64,000 bases of DNA from Paraglaciecola chathamensis S18K6 (GCA_000314955.1 BAEM01000053.1:152062-216061); one strand, 5' to 3'; positions 20,165-30,479 are shown, counted from the first letter of the stretch. The notes: generated from the letters alone by a model not told the origin. Made by a program: numbers and translations.

Positions 20165-21181
20165 ATGATCACCCACCAACCAAACCCTAGCTACACACCA
20201 AGTGGATCTCGTTACCAAAATATGCCTTATAAACGCTGCGGTAAAAGCGGCGTTCAGTTACCTCGTTTGTCATTAGGGCTATGGCAAAACTTCGGTGAAG
20301 TAGACGCATTTAGTAATGCACAAGCTATGGTGCACAAAGCGTTCGATTTAGGAATTAATCATTTTGATTTGGCCAACAATTATGGTCCTCCCTATGGTTC
20401 CGCTGAGTCGACGTTTGGCAAAATCATGCAAAAGAGCTTAGCGCCCTATCGCGATGAATTATTGATTTCAAGCAAGGCCGGTTATGACATGTGGCCTGGT
20501 CCGTTTGGTATAGGTGGTTCACGTAAGTACTTAATTGCAAGCTGTGATCAAAGCCTAAAGCGCACAGGACTAGATTATTTTGATGTGTTTTACTCCCATC
20601 GATTTGACCCTGATACGCCGCTTGAAGAAACCATGCAAGCATTAGACTACATTGTGCGCTCAGGGCGTGCTTTGTATGTAGGGATTTCTAATTACAGCGC
20701 ACAGCAAACTGAGCAAGCTATCGCAATATTACAAGATTTAGGCACACCATTATTGGTCCACCAGCCGCGTTACAATATGTTCGACCGCTGGATAGAAGAC
20801 GGCCTTACCGATGTACTCACAAACCATGGTGTTGGTTCAGTGGTGTTTTCGCCATTAGCCCAAGGCTTTTTGACTAATAAATATCTTCATGGGATCCCAG
20901 ATGGGTCTCGCGCATCACGCAGTGAACAAATTCACCTGAATGCCGATCACATTACCCGAGATAAAATTGCTAAAGTACAAAAGCTTAACGAGATAGCCGT
21001 GCAGCGTGAGCAGAGCTTAGCTCAGATGGCCTTAGCATGGGTACTTCAACCGCAAGCGGTTACATCGGCAATCATCGGAGCCAGTAAGGTCGAACAGATT
21101 GAAGATTGCGTCAGTGCGTTAGACAATCTGGAATTTAGCCCAGAGCACCTTACGGGTATTGAACAGATTTTGGCAGGTTAA
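20165..21181 (+). CDS. yghZ: Aldo-keto reductase, YghZ (L-glyceraldehyde-3-phosphate reductase) type
   Basis: A 338-residue NADPH-dependent (beta/alpha)8 enzyme. The catalytic tetrad is visible: Asp and Tyr in HFDLANNYGPP, Lys in ISSKAGYDMWPGP, and His in FYSHRFDPDTP. The sequence follows E. coli YghZ closely through the SGRALYVGISNYS, LVHQPRYNMFDRW and SAIIGASKVEQIE segments. YghZ reduces L-glyceraldehyde 3-phosphate and methylglyoxal, so a detoxification role is likely. Its stop shares one base with the start of the methyltransferase gene, so the two are probably translationally coupled although their functions seem unrelated. Confidence 0.93.
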   Translation: MITHQPNPSYTPSGSRYQNMPYKRCGKSGVQLPRLSLGLWQNFGEVDAFSNAQAMVHKAFDLGINHFDLANNYGPPYGSAESTFGKIMQKSLAPYRDELLISSKAGYDMWPGPFGIGGSRKYLIASCDQSLKRTGLDYFDVFYSHRFDPDTPLEETMQALDYIVRSGRALYVGISNYSAQQTEQAIAILQDLGTPLLVHQPRYNMFDRWIEDGLTDVLTNHGVGSVVFSPLAQGFLTNKYLHGIPDGSRASRSEQIHLNADHITRDKIAKVQKLNEIAVQREQSLAQMALAWVLQPQAVTSAIIGASKVEQIEDCVSALDNLEFSPEHLTGIEQILAG

Positions 21182-21720
21182 TGACATACTCGAATGATTT
21201 AGCAACGCCTGATAGTAGTAGCCCTTCAGATGACTCAGTGACGCTGTGCATTATTAATCCGAAAAGCCCACAAAACATGGGCAGCATCCTGAGGGCGGCT
21301 GGCTGCTATCGTGCAGATAGCGTCTTGTACACTGGGGAGCGGTACGCCAGAGCGCGGGCCTTTAACACAGATACAAAAAATGTCGGCTTGAATATACCCC
21401 TGGCGCAAATAGACGAGCCTATGCCAGAACCACATATGGCAATGGTAGCCGTTGAATTAGTAGAAGGTGCGACACCGCTACCGCACTTTGAACACCCTAA
21501 ACATGCCTACTACGTATTTGGCCCTGAGGATGGGTCGATTGAACAAAGCATATTAGATAAATGCCAACATGTTGTTTATGTACCCACCACGGGATGTATG
21601 AACTTAGCAGCCACAGTTAACGTATTACTTTATGACCGATTGGCCAAGTCAGATACCACTCAATATGGTGACCAAATTATAGTCGCCAGTCGGGACACGA
21701 ATAATCGTACCAAGGTATGA
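21181..21720 (+). CDS. SPOUT-family RNA methyltransferase (TrmH/SpoU type)
   Basis: A 179-residue protein with the three SpoU motifs of knotted SAM-dependent RNA 2'-O-methyltransferases. Motif 1 is INPKSPQNMGSILRAAGC (Asn and the following Gly), motif 2 is YYVFGPEDGSIEQSIL, and motif 3 is MNLAATVNVLLYDR. There is no extra RNA-binding domain, so it resembles the small TrmL-like enzymes, but the target RNA is not evident. The ATG overlaps the aldo-keto reductase stop by one base (TAATG). Confidence 0.9.
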   Translation: MTYSNDLATPDSSSPSDDSVTLCIINPKSPQNMGSILRAAGCYRADSVLYTGERYARARAFNTDTKNVGLNIPLAQIDEPMPEPHMAMVAVELVEGATPLPHFEHPKHAYYVFGPEDGSIEQSILDKCQHVVYVPTTGCMNLAATVNVLLYDRLAKSDTTQYGDQIIVASRDTNNRTKV

Positions 21721-21954
21721 TCAGCAAAAAAATGAAGTGGGTATTTGATGGGCAAATAAGCGCATATAGTGCCCGTTTTAGTATTCTTTGAGAATGTATC
21801 GCTGCAGTGACACTGGCGATTTGGTTGCTTCTTAATTAAAGTAGCCATATTAAACAGGCATTGTTTTTAAATGCGCCTACTGGTTACGCGTAACCATAGC
21901 GGGTATTTTAAAGCCATTGTCAGACGATAAAAATCTTATATTTAGGACGAACTT

Positions 21955-23109
21955 GTGATTAAACCTGCATATTTACTCACCAGCCTAACGCTGGCCACAC
22001 TCTTTATCGTCACTGGCTGTTCAGAGCAAGAAAAAGTCGAACAAGAAGTCGTTCGCCCCATAGCTTGGACAGAAGTAAAACCTCACGATCTCACCCAGGT
22101 TCGCAGATTAGCCGGTGCAACAGCAGCGGTAGAAAAAGCCTCTTTGAGCTTTTTGGTGGGCGGAAAAGTCGCCAGCGTCGCAGTCAATTTAGGCCAGAAA
22201 ATAACCCAAGGGCAAGTGCTAGCAACCTTAGATCAGCGCAGTTTCAATCTCAACTTTCAATCTGCTCAAGCCAAATACGCCCAGGCGAGTTCAGCATTAA
22301 ATGAAGCCGAAAATGAGTACCAGCGTTACAAAGAATTGGTCGAGCAAGGGCTGGTCTCAAAGTCGGGTTTTGACAACGCTGAAGCCGCGTACAAGTCTGC
22401 GCTGAGTAACGTAGAAGTGGCCAAAAGTCAGCTTGAATTAGCCACCAAAGACCGACAAGACAGTACCTTACAAGCCCCTTATGACGGTGTCATCACCAAG
22501 CGTATGATAGAACCTTCTCAGCAGATCTCCCCCGGACAAAGTGTGTTTGAAGTAGAAGGCCACGGTGGCCTTGAGGTACACGTATCTGTGCCTGAAAGTT
22601 TAATTCAGCACTTATCTGACGGTATGATAGTGCCGGTACGCTTCCCAGCTGCCCCCAATGTCGAACTCACCGGCGTTATCACCGAGGTAGGTACGCGTGC
22701 TGAAACGGCGAATGCCTTCCCTATTACCCTAGTGTTAAACGGAAGCTCGCCGTTATTGCGCGCCGGTATGACAGCAGAAGTTGATATCACCTACACCAAT
22801 GAGGAGTATCAAAATGCGCTTACCCAATTGCCTAACAATCAAATAAATTCTTCCAGTCATGAATCCATGATCGTTCCGGTTTCCTCTGTAGGTGCAGGGC
22901 TTAATCAATCAAAATTTGTCTTTGTGTATAACGAAGCGAGTCAAACCGTGACCAAGCGCAACGTAATAGCAACTAACATTCTTGGCAATGAGGTATTCAT
23001 TGCAAGTGGCTTAAAAGCCGGAGAAATCATAGCGATAGCAGGTGTATCATTTTTGCGTGAGGGTCAAAAAGTGTCCTTACTCGATGACAATGTACAACGT
23101 TTTAATTAA
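21955..23109 (+). CDS. RND efflux adaptor (membrane fusion) lipoprotein, second system
   Basis: A 384-residue adaptor. The signal peptide ends in the lipobox IVTGC (lipidated Cys22). The lipoyl half-motifs are VASVAVNLGQKITQGQVLATLD and TLQAPYDGVITKRM, separated by a short helical hairpin (residues 95-150). The start is GTG at 21955, preceded by AGGA. The gene lies 12 bases before the RND pump gene. It is distinct in sequence from the adaptor at 12205, so this is an independent export system rather than a duplication. Confidence 0.92.
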   Translation: MIKPAYLLTSLTLATLFIVTGCSEQEKVEQEVVRPIAWTEVKPHDLTQVRRLAGATAAVEKASLSFLVGGKVASVAVNLGQKITQGQVLATLDQRSFNLNFQSAQAKYAQASSALNEAENEYQRYKELVEQGLVSKSGFDNAEAAYKSALSNVEVAKSQLELATKDRQDSTLQAPYDGVITKRMIEPSQQISPGQSVFEVEGHGGLEVHVSVPESLIQHLSDGMIVPVRFPAAPNVELTGVITEVGTRAETANAFPITLVLNGSSPLLRAGMTAEVDITYTNEEYQNALTQLPNNQINSSSHESMIVPVSSVGAGLNQSKFVFVYNEASQTVTKRNVIATNILGNEVFIASGLKAGEIIAIAGVSFLREGQKVSLLDDNVQRFN

Positions 23110-23121
23110 AGGCAGGGTGTT

Positions 23122-26100
23122 ATGAATCTCACAGAAATTGCCTTTAAGCATCAGAAACTGGTATTGATGATTGTTGCGATCATCCTCATCAATGGCGTTA
23201 TCGCGTATTTTACGATACCCGCGCGGGAAGATCCGAGTATCACAATCCGTGAAGCAATCGTTAGTACCTCCTACCCTGGTATGTCTCCGGAACGGGTTGA
23301 ATTACTGATCACCAAAACATTAGAAGAAGAAATTCGCAAAATCCCCGAAGTAGAAAAGCTTCGCTCCACCTCGTCGACTGGTCTGTCGGTGATCCATGTG
23401 GAGATTTACGACCGCTATTTTAACCTCGATTCTATATGGCAAAACGTGCGCAACAAAGTACAAGAGGCGCAAGCATCGTTACCTGAAGGAACAAGCACCC
23501 CCTTTGTTAATGACGAATTCGGCGACGTTTCTGTATTAACATTAGCATTGACCGCTGACGGATTCGATTTAGGTCAGATGTTTGATATATCAAAACACAC
23601 GCGGGACACCTTGTACGCAGTCGATGGCACCAAAAAAATTGAGTTGTTAGGAGTGCAAGACGAACGAATTTACCTAGAGACCTCAAACGCTAAACTCTCT
23701 CAACTGGGGATCTCTCCCAACACGCTGATGAATGCGCTACAAACCCAGAATATTATTAGCTCTGGGGGGCAAATAGACACCGGTCTATTGTCGTTTATCA
23801 TCGAGCCCACAGGGAATTTCAATAGCCTTGAAGATCTCGCAGAAACCTATATTACGATCCCCGGTACGCAAGAATCCATTGCCCTTAGCGATATAGCGAC
23901 ACTGCACAGAGGCTATGTAGACCCGCCAAATAACCTTGCTTATTTTAACGGTGAACAAGCTATCGTGTTTGCTATTTCCATGTTGCCCAATTACAACATT
24001 TTAGAATACGCTCCTCGCCTAAAATCTGCCATCGAGCAACTTGAAGACAGTTTGCCCGTAGGTTACCAATTGCATATTGCCACTTACCAAGCGGAACAAG
24101 TCGAGAAAACAGTTCAAGGCGTGTCTATGAACGTCTTGCAAACCCTGATTATTGTATTGATCGTAGTGGTCTTATTTCTCGGTATGCGCACCGGTTTGAT
24201 TGTGGGAACCATAGTGCCCTTTGTGATGCTATCAGCCCTCACCCTTATGCAAATTTTCGAAATTCGTCTTGAGCGCATGAGCTTAGCAACCCTTATCATT
24301 GCGCTAGGATTGTTAGTCGATAACGGCATCGTGATCGCCGAAGACTTTAAGCGCCGCCTTGAAGATGGCGACGAGCGCTTTAAAGCCATGACCCAAGGAG
24401 GAAAAGAACTCGCCATTCCTTTATTGAGTTCCTCCGTTACTACCATTTTGTTCTTCTTACCTCTGATGCTGGCGGAACATGTGGCAGGCGAGTACACACG
24501 CTCTGTCTCTTTGGTTATCCTTATCACCCTACTCGCTAGCTGGGTACTCGCCCTGTGTGTTACGCCCCTATTGTGCTATCACTTTATTAAAGTCGATGAA
24601 TCACAAGCAGGAGCAGAAGCCCTCTCGTCGGAAAAAGTCACTGGTCGATACGAGACGTTCCTGCATTTCATTCTGCGCTTCAAGCTTCTCTTTATAGCCT
24701 CAATGTTTGCCTTATTGATAGCAGCGGTATTTGCTATGAAATTTATCCCTAACCAGTTTTTCCCTGACTCTGATCGCAATCAGTTACTGGTAAACATCGA
24801 TTTGCCTAGCGGTACATCAGAGCGTCAAACCAACATACAAATGCGCGCAGTCATGGACTGGTTAGACAATGAATCTGGCTATGATTTTATTGAAAGCCAC
24901 TCAGCTTATGTTGGCTTTAGTGGCCCACGCTTTGTGTTGTCACTGAGCCCGGAAGATCCCGCCGAAAACAAAGCATTTATGGTGCTTAACATTAAACCTG
25001 AAAATGACATTGCAGCACTTGCATTGAAGCTTGATGAAGATCTTGAACATCGTTTTGTTAATGTATCCGTGCGCGCCCAAAAAATGTTTTTAGGGCCGTC
25101 AGATTCGAAAACCATCGAAATTCAAGTCAAAGGCCCAGACAAGGACGTAATTTACCAAAAGGCGCAACAGATCATGGATTTACTCTATGAGGTGCCTGAC
25201 ACCCGTGATATTCGCAGTGACTGGGAAAGCATGACCGCTAAAATAGAGGTACGTGTTGACCAGCAACGCGCCCGCCGTGCCTCTGTTACTTCACAAGACA
25301 TAGCGAATTCGTTGCAAGCGTACTTTTCTGGGGCGGCGGTTACTGAATTTCGTGAAGAAGACGATATTATTCCCATTATGTTTCGAGCCAGCGACGCCGA
25401 ACGCCACAATTTAGACCGCTTACGCTCTTTGAATGTCTTTTCACAGGCCACAGGTAAAGCCATACCCTTATTTCAGGTAGCCGAGTTTTCGCCAGTGAAC
25501 CAATATTCGATTATTCAGCGCGAGGACATGTTCACCACTGTCAGCGTAGAGGCGCGTAATAGCCGCATGGCCGCAGAAGATCTAAAAGCCAAAATCGATG
25601 CGGATTTACAAAAATTAGCCGAAGACTTACCTCTCAATCACTATATTGAGTATGACGGCGTTATTGTGCAATCTGAGGAAGCGCAAAAAGCCTTGAGCGC
25701 TAGTATGCCAATGGTACTGGGCTTAATTCTAATTTTGCTGGTCGCCCAGTTTAATTCGTTTCGAAAAGCCGGAATTATTGTGTTAACGATGCCATTGTCG
25801 TTTATCGGCGCGGTACTGGGATTAGGTGTTATGTTTGCCCCGTTCGGTTTTATGGTGACACTGGGGTTATACAGCCTGGCGGGGATCATCATTAATAACG
25901 CGATTGTATTGATTGATCGCATTGATATTGAGCGCCGTGATGGCGCCTCAGATTACGATGCAATCGTAAAAGCATGCATTACTCGCGTGCGACCAATCGC
26001 CATGACCACCATTACCACAGTGGCTGGGCTGCTGCCGCTGATCCTTAGCCACGACCCGCTATTTTACGGCATGGCCAGTGTCATTGCTTTTGGACTAGCC

Positions 26101-26187
26101 GTGGGAACTGTACTCACTTTGGGCGTAGTGCCTGTATTGTATGCCGCTTTCTTTAAGGCATCACGGGAAGAATCAACTAGCGCTTAA
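23122..26187 (+). CDS. RND efflux pump permease, second system
   Basis: A 1021-residue inner-membrane proton-driven exporter. It begins with NLTEIAFKHQKLVLMIVAI and IPAREDPSITIREAIV, features of the proteobacterial AcrB/HAE1-like subgroup often paired with a lone adaptor. Helix 4 has GLLVDNGIVIAEDFKRRLEDG with the relay Asp. The C-terminal half repeats the fold (QFNSFRKAGIIVLTMPLSF and AGIIINNAIVLIDRID). No outer-membrane channel gene is present, so it probably shares a TolC-type channel encoded elsewhere. Confidence 0.94.
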   Translation: MNLTEIAFKHQKLVLMIVAIILINGVIAYFTIPAREDPSITIREAIVSTSYPGMSPERVELLITKTLEEEIRKIPEVEKLRSTSSTGLSVIHVEIYDRYFNLDSIWQNVRNKVQEAQASLPEGTSTPFVNDEFGDVSVLTLALTADGFDLGQMFDISKHTRDTLYAVDGTKKIELLGVQDERIYLETSNAKLSQLGISPNTLMNALQTQNIISSGGQIDTGLLSFIIEPTGNFNSLEDLAETYITIPGTQESIALSDIATLHRGYVDPPNNLAYFNGEQAIVFAISMLPNYNILEYAPRLKSAIEQLEDSLPVGYQLHIATYQAEQVEKTVQGVSMNVLQTLIIVLIVVVLFLGMRTGLIVGTIVPFVMLSALTLMQIFEIRLERMSLATLIIALGLLVDNGIVIAEDFKRRLEDGDERFKAMTQGGKELAIPLLSSSVTTILFFLPLMLAEHVAGEYTRSVSLVILITLLASWVLALCVTPLLCYHFIKVDESQAGAEALSSEKVTGRYETFLHFILRFKLLFIASMFALLIAAVFAMKFIPNQFFPDSDRNQLLVNIDLPSGTSERQTNIQMRAVMDWLDNESGYDFIESHSAYVGFSGPRFVLSLSPEDPAENKAFMVLNIKPENDIAALALKLDEDLEHRFVNVSVRAQKMFLGPSDSKTIEIQVKGPDKDVIYQKAQQIMDLLYEVPDTRDIRSDWESMTAKIEVRVDQQRARRASVTSQDIANSLQAYFSGAAVTEFREEDDIIPIMFRASDAERHNLDRLRSLNVFSQATGKAIPLFQVAEFSPVNQYSIIQREDMFTTVSVEARNSRMAAEDLKAKIDADLQKLAEDLPLNHYIEYDGVIVQSEEAQKALSASMPMVLGLILILLVAQFNSFRKAGIIVLTMPLSFIGAVLGLGVMFAPFGFMVTLGLYSLAGIIINNAIVLIDRIDIERRDGASDYDAIVKACITRVRPIAMTTITTVAGLLPLILSHDPLFYGMASVIAFGLAVGTVLTLGVVPVLYAAFFKASREESTSA

Positions 26188-26312
26188 TAGGTAAAGCACA
26201 ACCGTACTGTCCTGTACTGTACTGTCCCGTCCTTTCCTAAGATAAGTTGACGGTTTAAGCCAGCGTTAAAAGATCGCTTCACACGATGCAGTCTTTATAA
26301 CGCTGGCAATAC

Positions 26313-26342
26313 CAATTCCAATTCCAATTCCAATTCCACTTC
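26313..26342. repeat. Hexamer microsatellite (CAATTC)n
   Basis: Four perfect CAATTC units (26313-26336) plus one degenerate unit (CACTTC) lie in the convergent gap between the RND gene and the molybdopterin oxidoreductase gene. Nearby (26205-26232), ACTGTCC-like words are also reiterated. Such runs can change length by slippage; no gene is placed to be phase-varied by it. Confidence 0.8.
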
Positions 26343-26381
26343 CAATAAATAATATTGAGCGCTGGCTATTAAACTTCTTGT

Positions 26382-28550
26382 TTACAATGGTTCTATGGTC
26401 ACAGGAACACCATTTAACACCGCATTGCCCGATAACTCATCTAGACACATTTCATCGGTTAAGTCATTTACGCTTACACCACTGTGCTGCTCTGCTAACG
26501 CCCAATTGCTGCCCGCTTTATTATGGCCCCAACCGTGTGGAATAGAGATCACCCCAGGCATGATTTTTTCGGTTAATTCAGCCACAATGTCGACTTGCCC
26601 TACCCTTGAGGTAACGCGGATAAACTGCCCATCTTGAATATTGAATCGCTGGGCATCATCAGGATGAATTTGTGCACTGCAGCGAGGGTTTTGCCCTTTT
26701 TCGTTACTGTTTAAGCCCTTCATCATTCTTGGGCTGTTATGCAACCAAGAGTTATTCGATTTCAAATGACGTCGACCAATCAAATCCAAGGTATTTGCAC
26801 TACGCGCATCAAGGGGCGAAGTGTCTGAAAAGAAGTGCTGCTCTACTCGCGGTAGATCCCCCATAAAGTAATCAAACGCCATATGAATTTTCTTATCTGG
26901 GTGATAAATCGCTTCAGGTAGCTCAGATTGCAACGGCCCTAAATCTATCCCATGAGGGTGCTCAAGTAAGGTTTGAATGCTTAATTGATGTTCACCCTTG
27001 CTATAACGGCCGCTTTTTAGCATGTCGTCTACAATACCTGTGGGCTCTTTTTGCCACAATGTCGCGTAGTGTTCGGTCGCTTTACCATTAAGTTTATCCA
27101 TGCGCTCAGCTAACCCGAGATAAATCTGCCAATCAGTTTTGCTGCCTGCTTCTTGGGTGAATAACGCAGGAGAGAATTTGGCACTGTTACGCACCGCGAA
27201 GTTATGAAATACCACATCGTAGTGATCCCGCTCTAACGCCGTTACCGGCGGCAGAATAATATCCGCATGGCGACTGGTTTCGGTCACATAAAAATCAACA
27301 GCGACCACAAAATCCAATTGGGTAAAGGCATTATCGAGTTGCTTACCATTGGTGGTGGTTAAAACAGGATTACCACCGCCAATCACCATGGCTTTTATTT
27401 GCCCCTCACCCGGGGTGGTAATTTCTTCAGATAGCGCCGCAACTGGGTATTCACCAGCAAATGCAGGTAGCTTTCGTACCCGTGATGCGTATTTACCCAT
27501 GGTTCCGCGACCAGAGTGAGGCAAGGTATCAGCAGCAGGCTGGGTGAACATCATTCCACCGCGGCGGTTAAAGTTTCCGCTGAGCATGTTGAACAACATA
27601 ATTAAATACTGCGTCAAGGTTCCGAATGCTTGCACGCTGGCGCCCATTCTGCCGTAACAAAAAGCCGAGTTTGCTTTGCAAAATTCACTGACCATACTCT
27701 CGATATTTTGAGCACTTATGCCCACGCGGTCGACAACGCGCTGTGCAGGGTATGCTTTTACAAACTGCTCTACCTCGAGCAAGTCCGGCGCATGCTCTAT
27801 TAATTCCTCAACATTCACCAAGTCTTTGGCGAATAAAGTGTGCAACATAGCTAATAGCAACAATACGTCACTTCCGGGTTTTATAAAATGATGATCACAA
27901 CTGATATCGGCGGTTTCAGACTTTTTAGGGTCTATCACCACGACTTTGCCGCCACGCTTTTGGATCCCTTTTAGACGCCGTTTAATATGCGGCACCGTCA
28001 TAATGCTGCCATTTGACGCAAGTGGATTGCCACCGATTATCATAAAATAATCAGTGTGATCTATATCGCCAATGGGAATTTGAAGCTGATGGCCGAACAT
28101 TTGTCGACTTACAATGTGATGAGGTAGCTGGTCAACTGACGTCGCTGAATAGCGATTGTGGGTATTCAAGGCGCGATAAAAGTACGGGCCAAATAATATA
28201 CTCCCCATGTTATGCGCATTGGGGTTTCCTAAGTAAACACCCACCGCATCCTTTCCATGTTCAGTTTGGATATTATGTAAATTGTTCGCCACGGTATCGA
28301 GTGCTTCGTCCCAACTAATGGGCTCGAAACCATTTTCGGTTCTACGCACAGGCTGGCGTAAACGCTGAGGATCGTCATACAAATCCTTCAAGGCAGCTGC
28401 TTTTGGGCACACATGGCCTTCACTAAACGGGTTTTTCTTGTCGCCAGCAATTGACAAGATATCTCGGCCTTGGGTTGTTACTTCAATGCCGCACATGGCT
28501 TCACATAATGTACAGGTTGAAAAGTGTTTTTGCGGCTGCGTTTGCATCAC
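26382..28550 (-). CDS. Molybdopterin-dependent oxidoreductase (DMSO reductase superfamily)
   Basis: A 722-residue protein. The N-terminal CTLCEAMCGIEV with a later VCPK gives the four cysteines of a 4Fe-4S cluster, followed by WDEALDTVANNL, typical of the family. Molybdopterin-dinucleotide-binding segments include FMIIGGNPLASNGS, VVVIDPKKSETAD and IMPGVISIPHGWGHNKAG near the end. There is no Tat signal peptide, so it is likely cytoplasmic. The start is GTG at 28550 or the adjacent ATG at 28547; AGAGGA lies upstream. No partner electron-transfer subunit is adjacent. The substrate is unclear; it resembles the assimilatory or FdhF-like branch. Confidence 0.9.
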   Translation of the reverse strand: MMQTQPQKHFSTCTLCEAMCGIEVTTQGRDILSIAGDKKNPFSEGHVCPKAAALKDLYDDPQRLRQPVRRTENGFEPISWDEALDTVANNLHNIQTEHGKDAVGVYLGNPNAHNMGSILFGPYFYRALNTHNRYSATSVDQLPHHIVSRQMFGHQLQIPIGDIDHTDYFMIIGGNPLASNGSIMTVPHIKRRLKGIQKRGGKVVVIDPKKSETADISCDHHFIKPGSDVLLLLAMLHTLFAKDLVNVEELIEHAPDLLEVEQFVKAYPAQRVVDRVGISAQNIESMVSEFCKANSAFCYGRMGASVQAFGTLTQYLIMLFNMLSGNFNRRGGMMFTQPAADTLPHSGRGTMGKYASRVRKLPAFAGEYPVAALSEEITTPGEGQIKAMVIGGGNPVLTTTNGKQLDNAFTQLDFVVAVDFYVTETSRHADIILPPVTALERDHYDVVFHNFAVRNSAKFSPALFTQEAGSKTDWQIYLGLAERMDKLNGKATEHYATLWQKEPTGIVDDMLKSGRYSKGEHQLSIQTLLEHPHGIDLGPLQSELPEAIYHPDKKIHMAFDYFMGDLPRVEQHFFSDTSPLDARSANTLDLIGRRHLKSNNSWLHNSPRMMKGLNSNEKGQNPRCSAQIHPDDAQRFNIQDGQFIRVTSRVGQVDIVAELTEKIMPGVISIPHGWGHNKAGSNWALAEQHSGVSVNDLTDEMCLDELSGNAVLNGVPVTIEPL

Positions 28551-28649
28551 AACGTATTCCTCTGACTTAAGTAAACAAGAAGTTATAGATTTAACATCTT
28601 ATACACAAGCATCATCGAAATTTATCCAACTGCTTCAACGGATTCCGCT

Positions 28650-28958
28650 CTACCTGAGCTCTGGCGCTAGTCCTTTGAGCATACTGAGAAGTAGTTTGTG
28701 TTTTTTCAGATCCACTGGTTTATGCACAACCTCTGTGCTCGCCGGATAGGTATCAAGGCAATTGTGGTTAACATAGTTATGCCGCGGCCGAATCGGCCTT
28801 GGGGTAAACCCCCCTGCGCAATTAGGACAAACATTTTCCAACAATTGCTCTACACACACTTGGCAAAATGTGCACTCAAACGTACATATCATGGCATCTT
28901 GTGCGTCTGGCGCTAACGCTTTATTGCAGTGTTCACAGCTAGGACGTAGGGCTAACAT
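28650..28958 (-). CDS. DUF1272 zinc-ribbon protein
   Basis: A 102-residue protein that opens MLALRPSCEHCNKALAPDAQ and contains ICTFECTFCQVCVEQLLENVCPNCAGGF. The nine cysteines, mostly in pairs, would hold zinc. The N-terminal 65 residues, ending in RPIRP, match the DUF1272 family as I know it; the C-terminal part is extra and helical. AAGGATGAG precedes the ATG. It lies 99 bases upstream of the molybdopterin oxidoreductase gene on the same strand and may be co-transcribed with it. The function of the family is unknown. Confidence 0.88.
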   Translation of the reverse strand: MLALRPSCEHCNKALAPDAQDAMICTFECTFCQVCVEQLLENVCPNCAGGFTPRPIRPRHNYVNHNCLDTYPASTEVVHKPVDLKKHKLLLSMLKGLAPELR

Positions 28959-29116
28959 GCTGTTTATCTCATCCTTTTTGGTAAATGTAAGAAAGTGTTA
29001 AATTGATATATAGACACTCAGGCGCAATTAATTTACCCTTGATAAACAAGACGTTGAAAGGCTTAAAGTGCTGAATTAAATGTACGCGCCTATGACAAAT
29101 GTCACAAGGAACTTAA

Positions 29117-30415
29117 TTGAATATTACTGATACCAGCGCCCAAGATACCCTGCTTGAAAAGCCCGCCGGCAAAAAACGACTTTGGAGTGTGCTTGTCGTT
29201 GCCTTAGTGTGCATTCTCATTGTCGGTACATTTTGGCGCACGATAACAAATTGGTCATCAGCGGATACCAGTTTGTCCATGCAAAATGTCAGAGTGGCCA
29301 CCGTTGTTGAGAAAGATTTTGTGCGTGACTTATCAGTGCAAGGTCGTGTCGTTGCGGCCATCAGCCCTCGCCTTTATAGCCCAGCCCAAGGCACAATCAC
29401 TTTTGAGGTCGATGCTGGCGATAAAGTCACAAAAGACCAGCTATTAGCCACCATTGAAAGCCCCGAGCTGACCAACAAACTTAAACAAGAGGAATCTAGC
29501 TTACAGCGCAATAAACTGGAGTTAGACCGACAGCGTATACAGGGCAAAAAACTTGCGTTAGAAAAGCAAAAAGCCGCTGATTTAGCGAAAGTAGCCATGG
29601 TCGCCGCCGAAAGGGAAAAACGCAGAGCCGACAACGCTTATGCTACTCACGCCATCAGTCAAATTGATTTTGAAAAAGCCCAAGATGATTTAAAGAACGC
29701 GCAACTGGTACTCAAGCATGCGCTGCAAGATGCCAACTTAGATCAAGAAAGTCTCGATTTCGAGCTTAAAACCCAACAATTATTAGTTGAGCGACAAGCC
29801 TTACAGGTAGCAGAAACCAGACGCCAAGTGGCTCAACTAGAAGTGCGCTCACCCGTTAATGGTATGGTGGGTAACTTGGCGGTGCAGCAAAAAAATCAGG
29901 TCAGTAAAAATCAACCCATATTAAGTGTCGTGGACTTGTCTGAGTTTGAATTAGAAGTCGATATTCCCGAAAGTTACGCTGACGATCTCGCCATCGGCAT
30001 GGATGCCCAAGTAAGCTTAAATAATCAATTATTTGCTGCTGTGCTGGTCACCATCTCCCCTGAAATTGAGAACAATCAAGTCGCTGGCCGTGTGCGTTTT
30101 GCCAAAGAGAATGAACGAGGTGAAGCACTACAACAACCAGCAGGCTTACGCCAAAACCAGCGCCTTAGTACCCGTATTTTGATGGAACACAAAGAAAATG
30201 CCCTAACCCTAACCCGAGGCCAATTTTTGCAAAGTGACAATGGCCGATTTGCCTATGTGATTAATAATGACATGGCCTTACGCCAGCCTATTACCATAGG
30301 CGCACGCAGCCTAAGTGAAGTAGAAATTTTAGCCGGGTTAACAAAAGGCGATCAGGTGATCATTTCATCTACCGATGCATTGAAGGGAGCACAAACCGTC
30401 ATGCTAGCCCGCTAG
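29117..30415 (+). CDS. ABC-exporter adaptor (MacA/HlyD-type membrane fusion protein)
   Basis: A 432-residue protein with one N-terminal membrane helix (WSVLVVALVCILIVGTFW) and no lipobox. Lipoyl half-motifs (PAQGTITFEVDAGDKVTKDQLLATIE and EVRSPVNGMVGNLAVQQKNQVSKNQ) flank a long coiled-coil hairpin, about residues 115-240. It starts at TTG 29117, with AAGGA 6 bases upstream. It is followed by an ATPase and two FtsX-type permeases, so the operon encodes a complete MacAB-like exporter except for the outer-membrane channel. Confidence 0.9.
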   Translation: MNITDTSAQDTLLEKPAGKKRLWSVLVVALVCILIVGTFWRTITNWSSADTSLSMQNVRVATVVEKDFVRDLSVQGRVVAAISPRLYSPAQGTITFEVDAGDKVTKDQLLATIESPELTNKLKQEESSLQRNKLELDRQRIQGKKLALEKQKAADLAKVAMVAAEREKRRADNAYATHAISQIDFEKAQDDLKNAQLVLKHALQDANLDQESLDFELKTQQLLVERQALQVAETRRQVAQLEVRSPVNGMVGNLAVQQKNQVSKNQPILSVVDLSEFELEVDIPESYADDLAIGMDAQVSLNNQLFAAVLVTISPEIENNQVAGRVRFAKENERGEALQQPAGLRQNQRLSTRILMEHKENALTLTRGQFLQSDNGRFAYVINNDMALRQPITIGARSLSEVEILAGLTKGDQVIISSTDALKGAQTVMLAR

Positions 30416-30479
30416 GTAGGCGCTGCGTACAAACACGTTCATAAAAGCACGTTGAATTAAAATAATAACAAGGTGAAGT

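Noticed and set aside
24114..24527. A 137-residue antisense frame within the RND permease gene
   Set aside because: It mirrors the codon structure of the real gene and has no start signal or domain.
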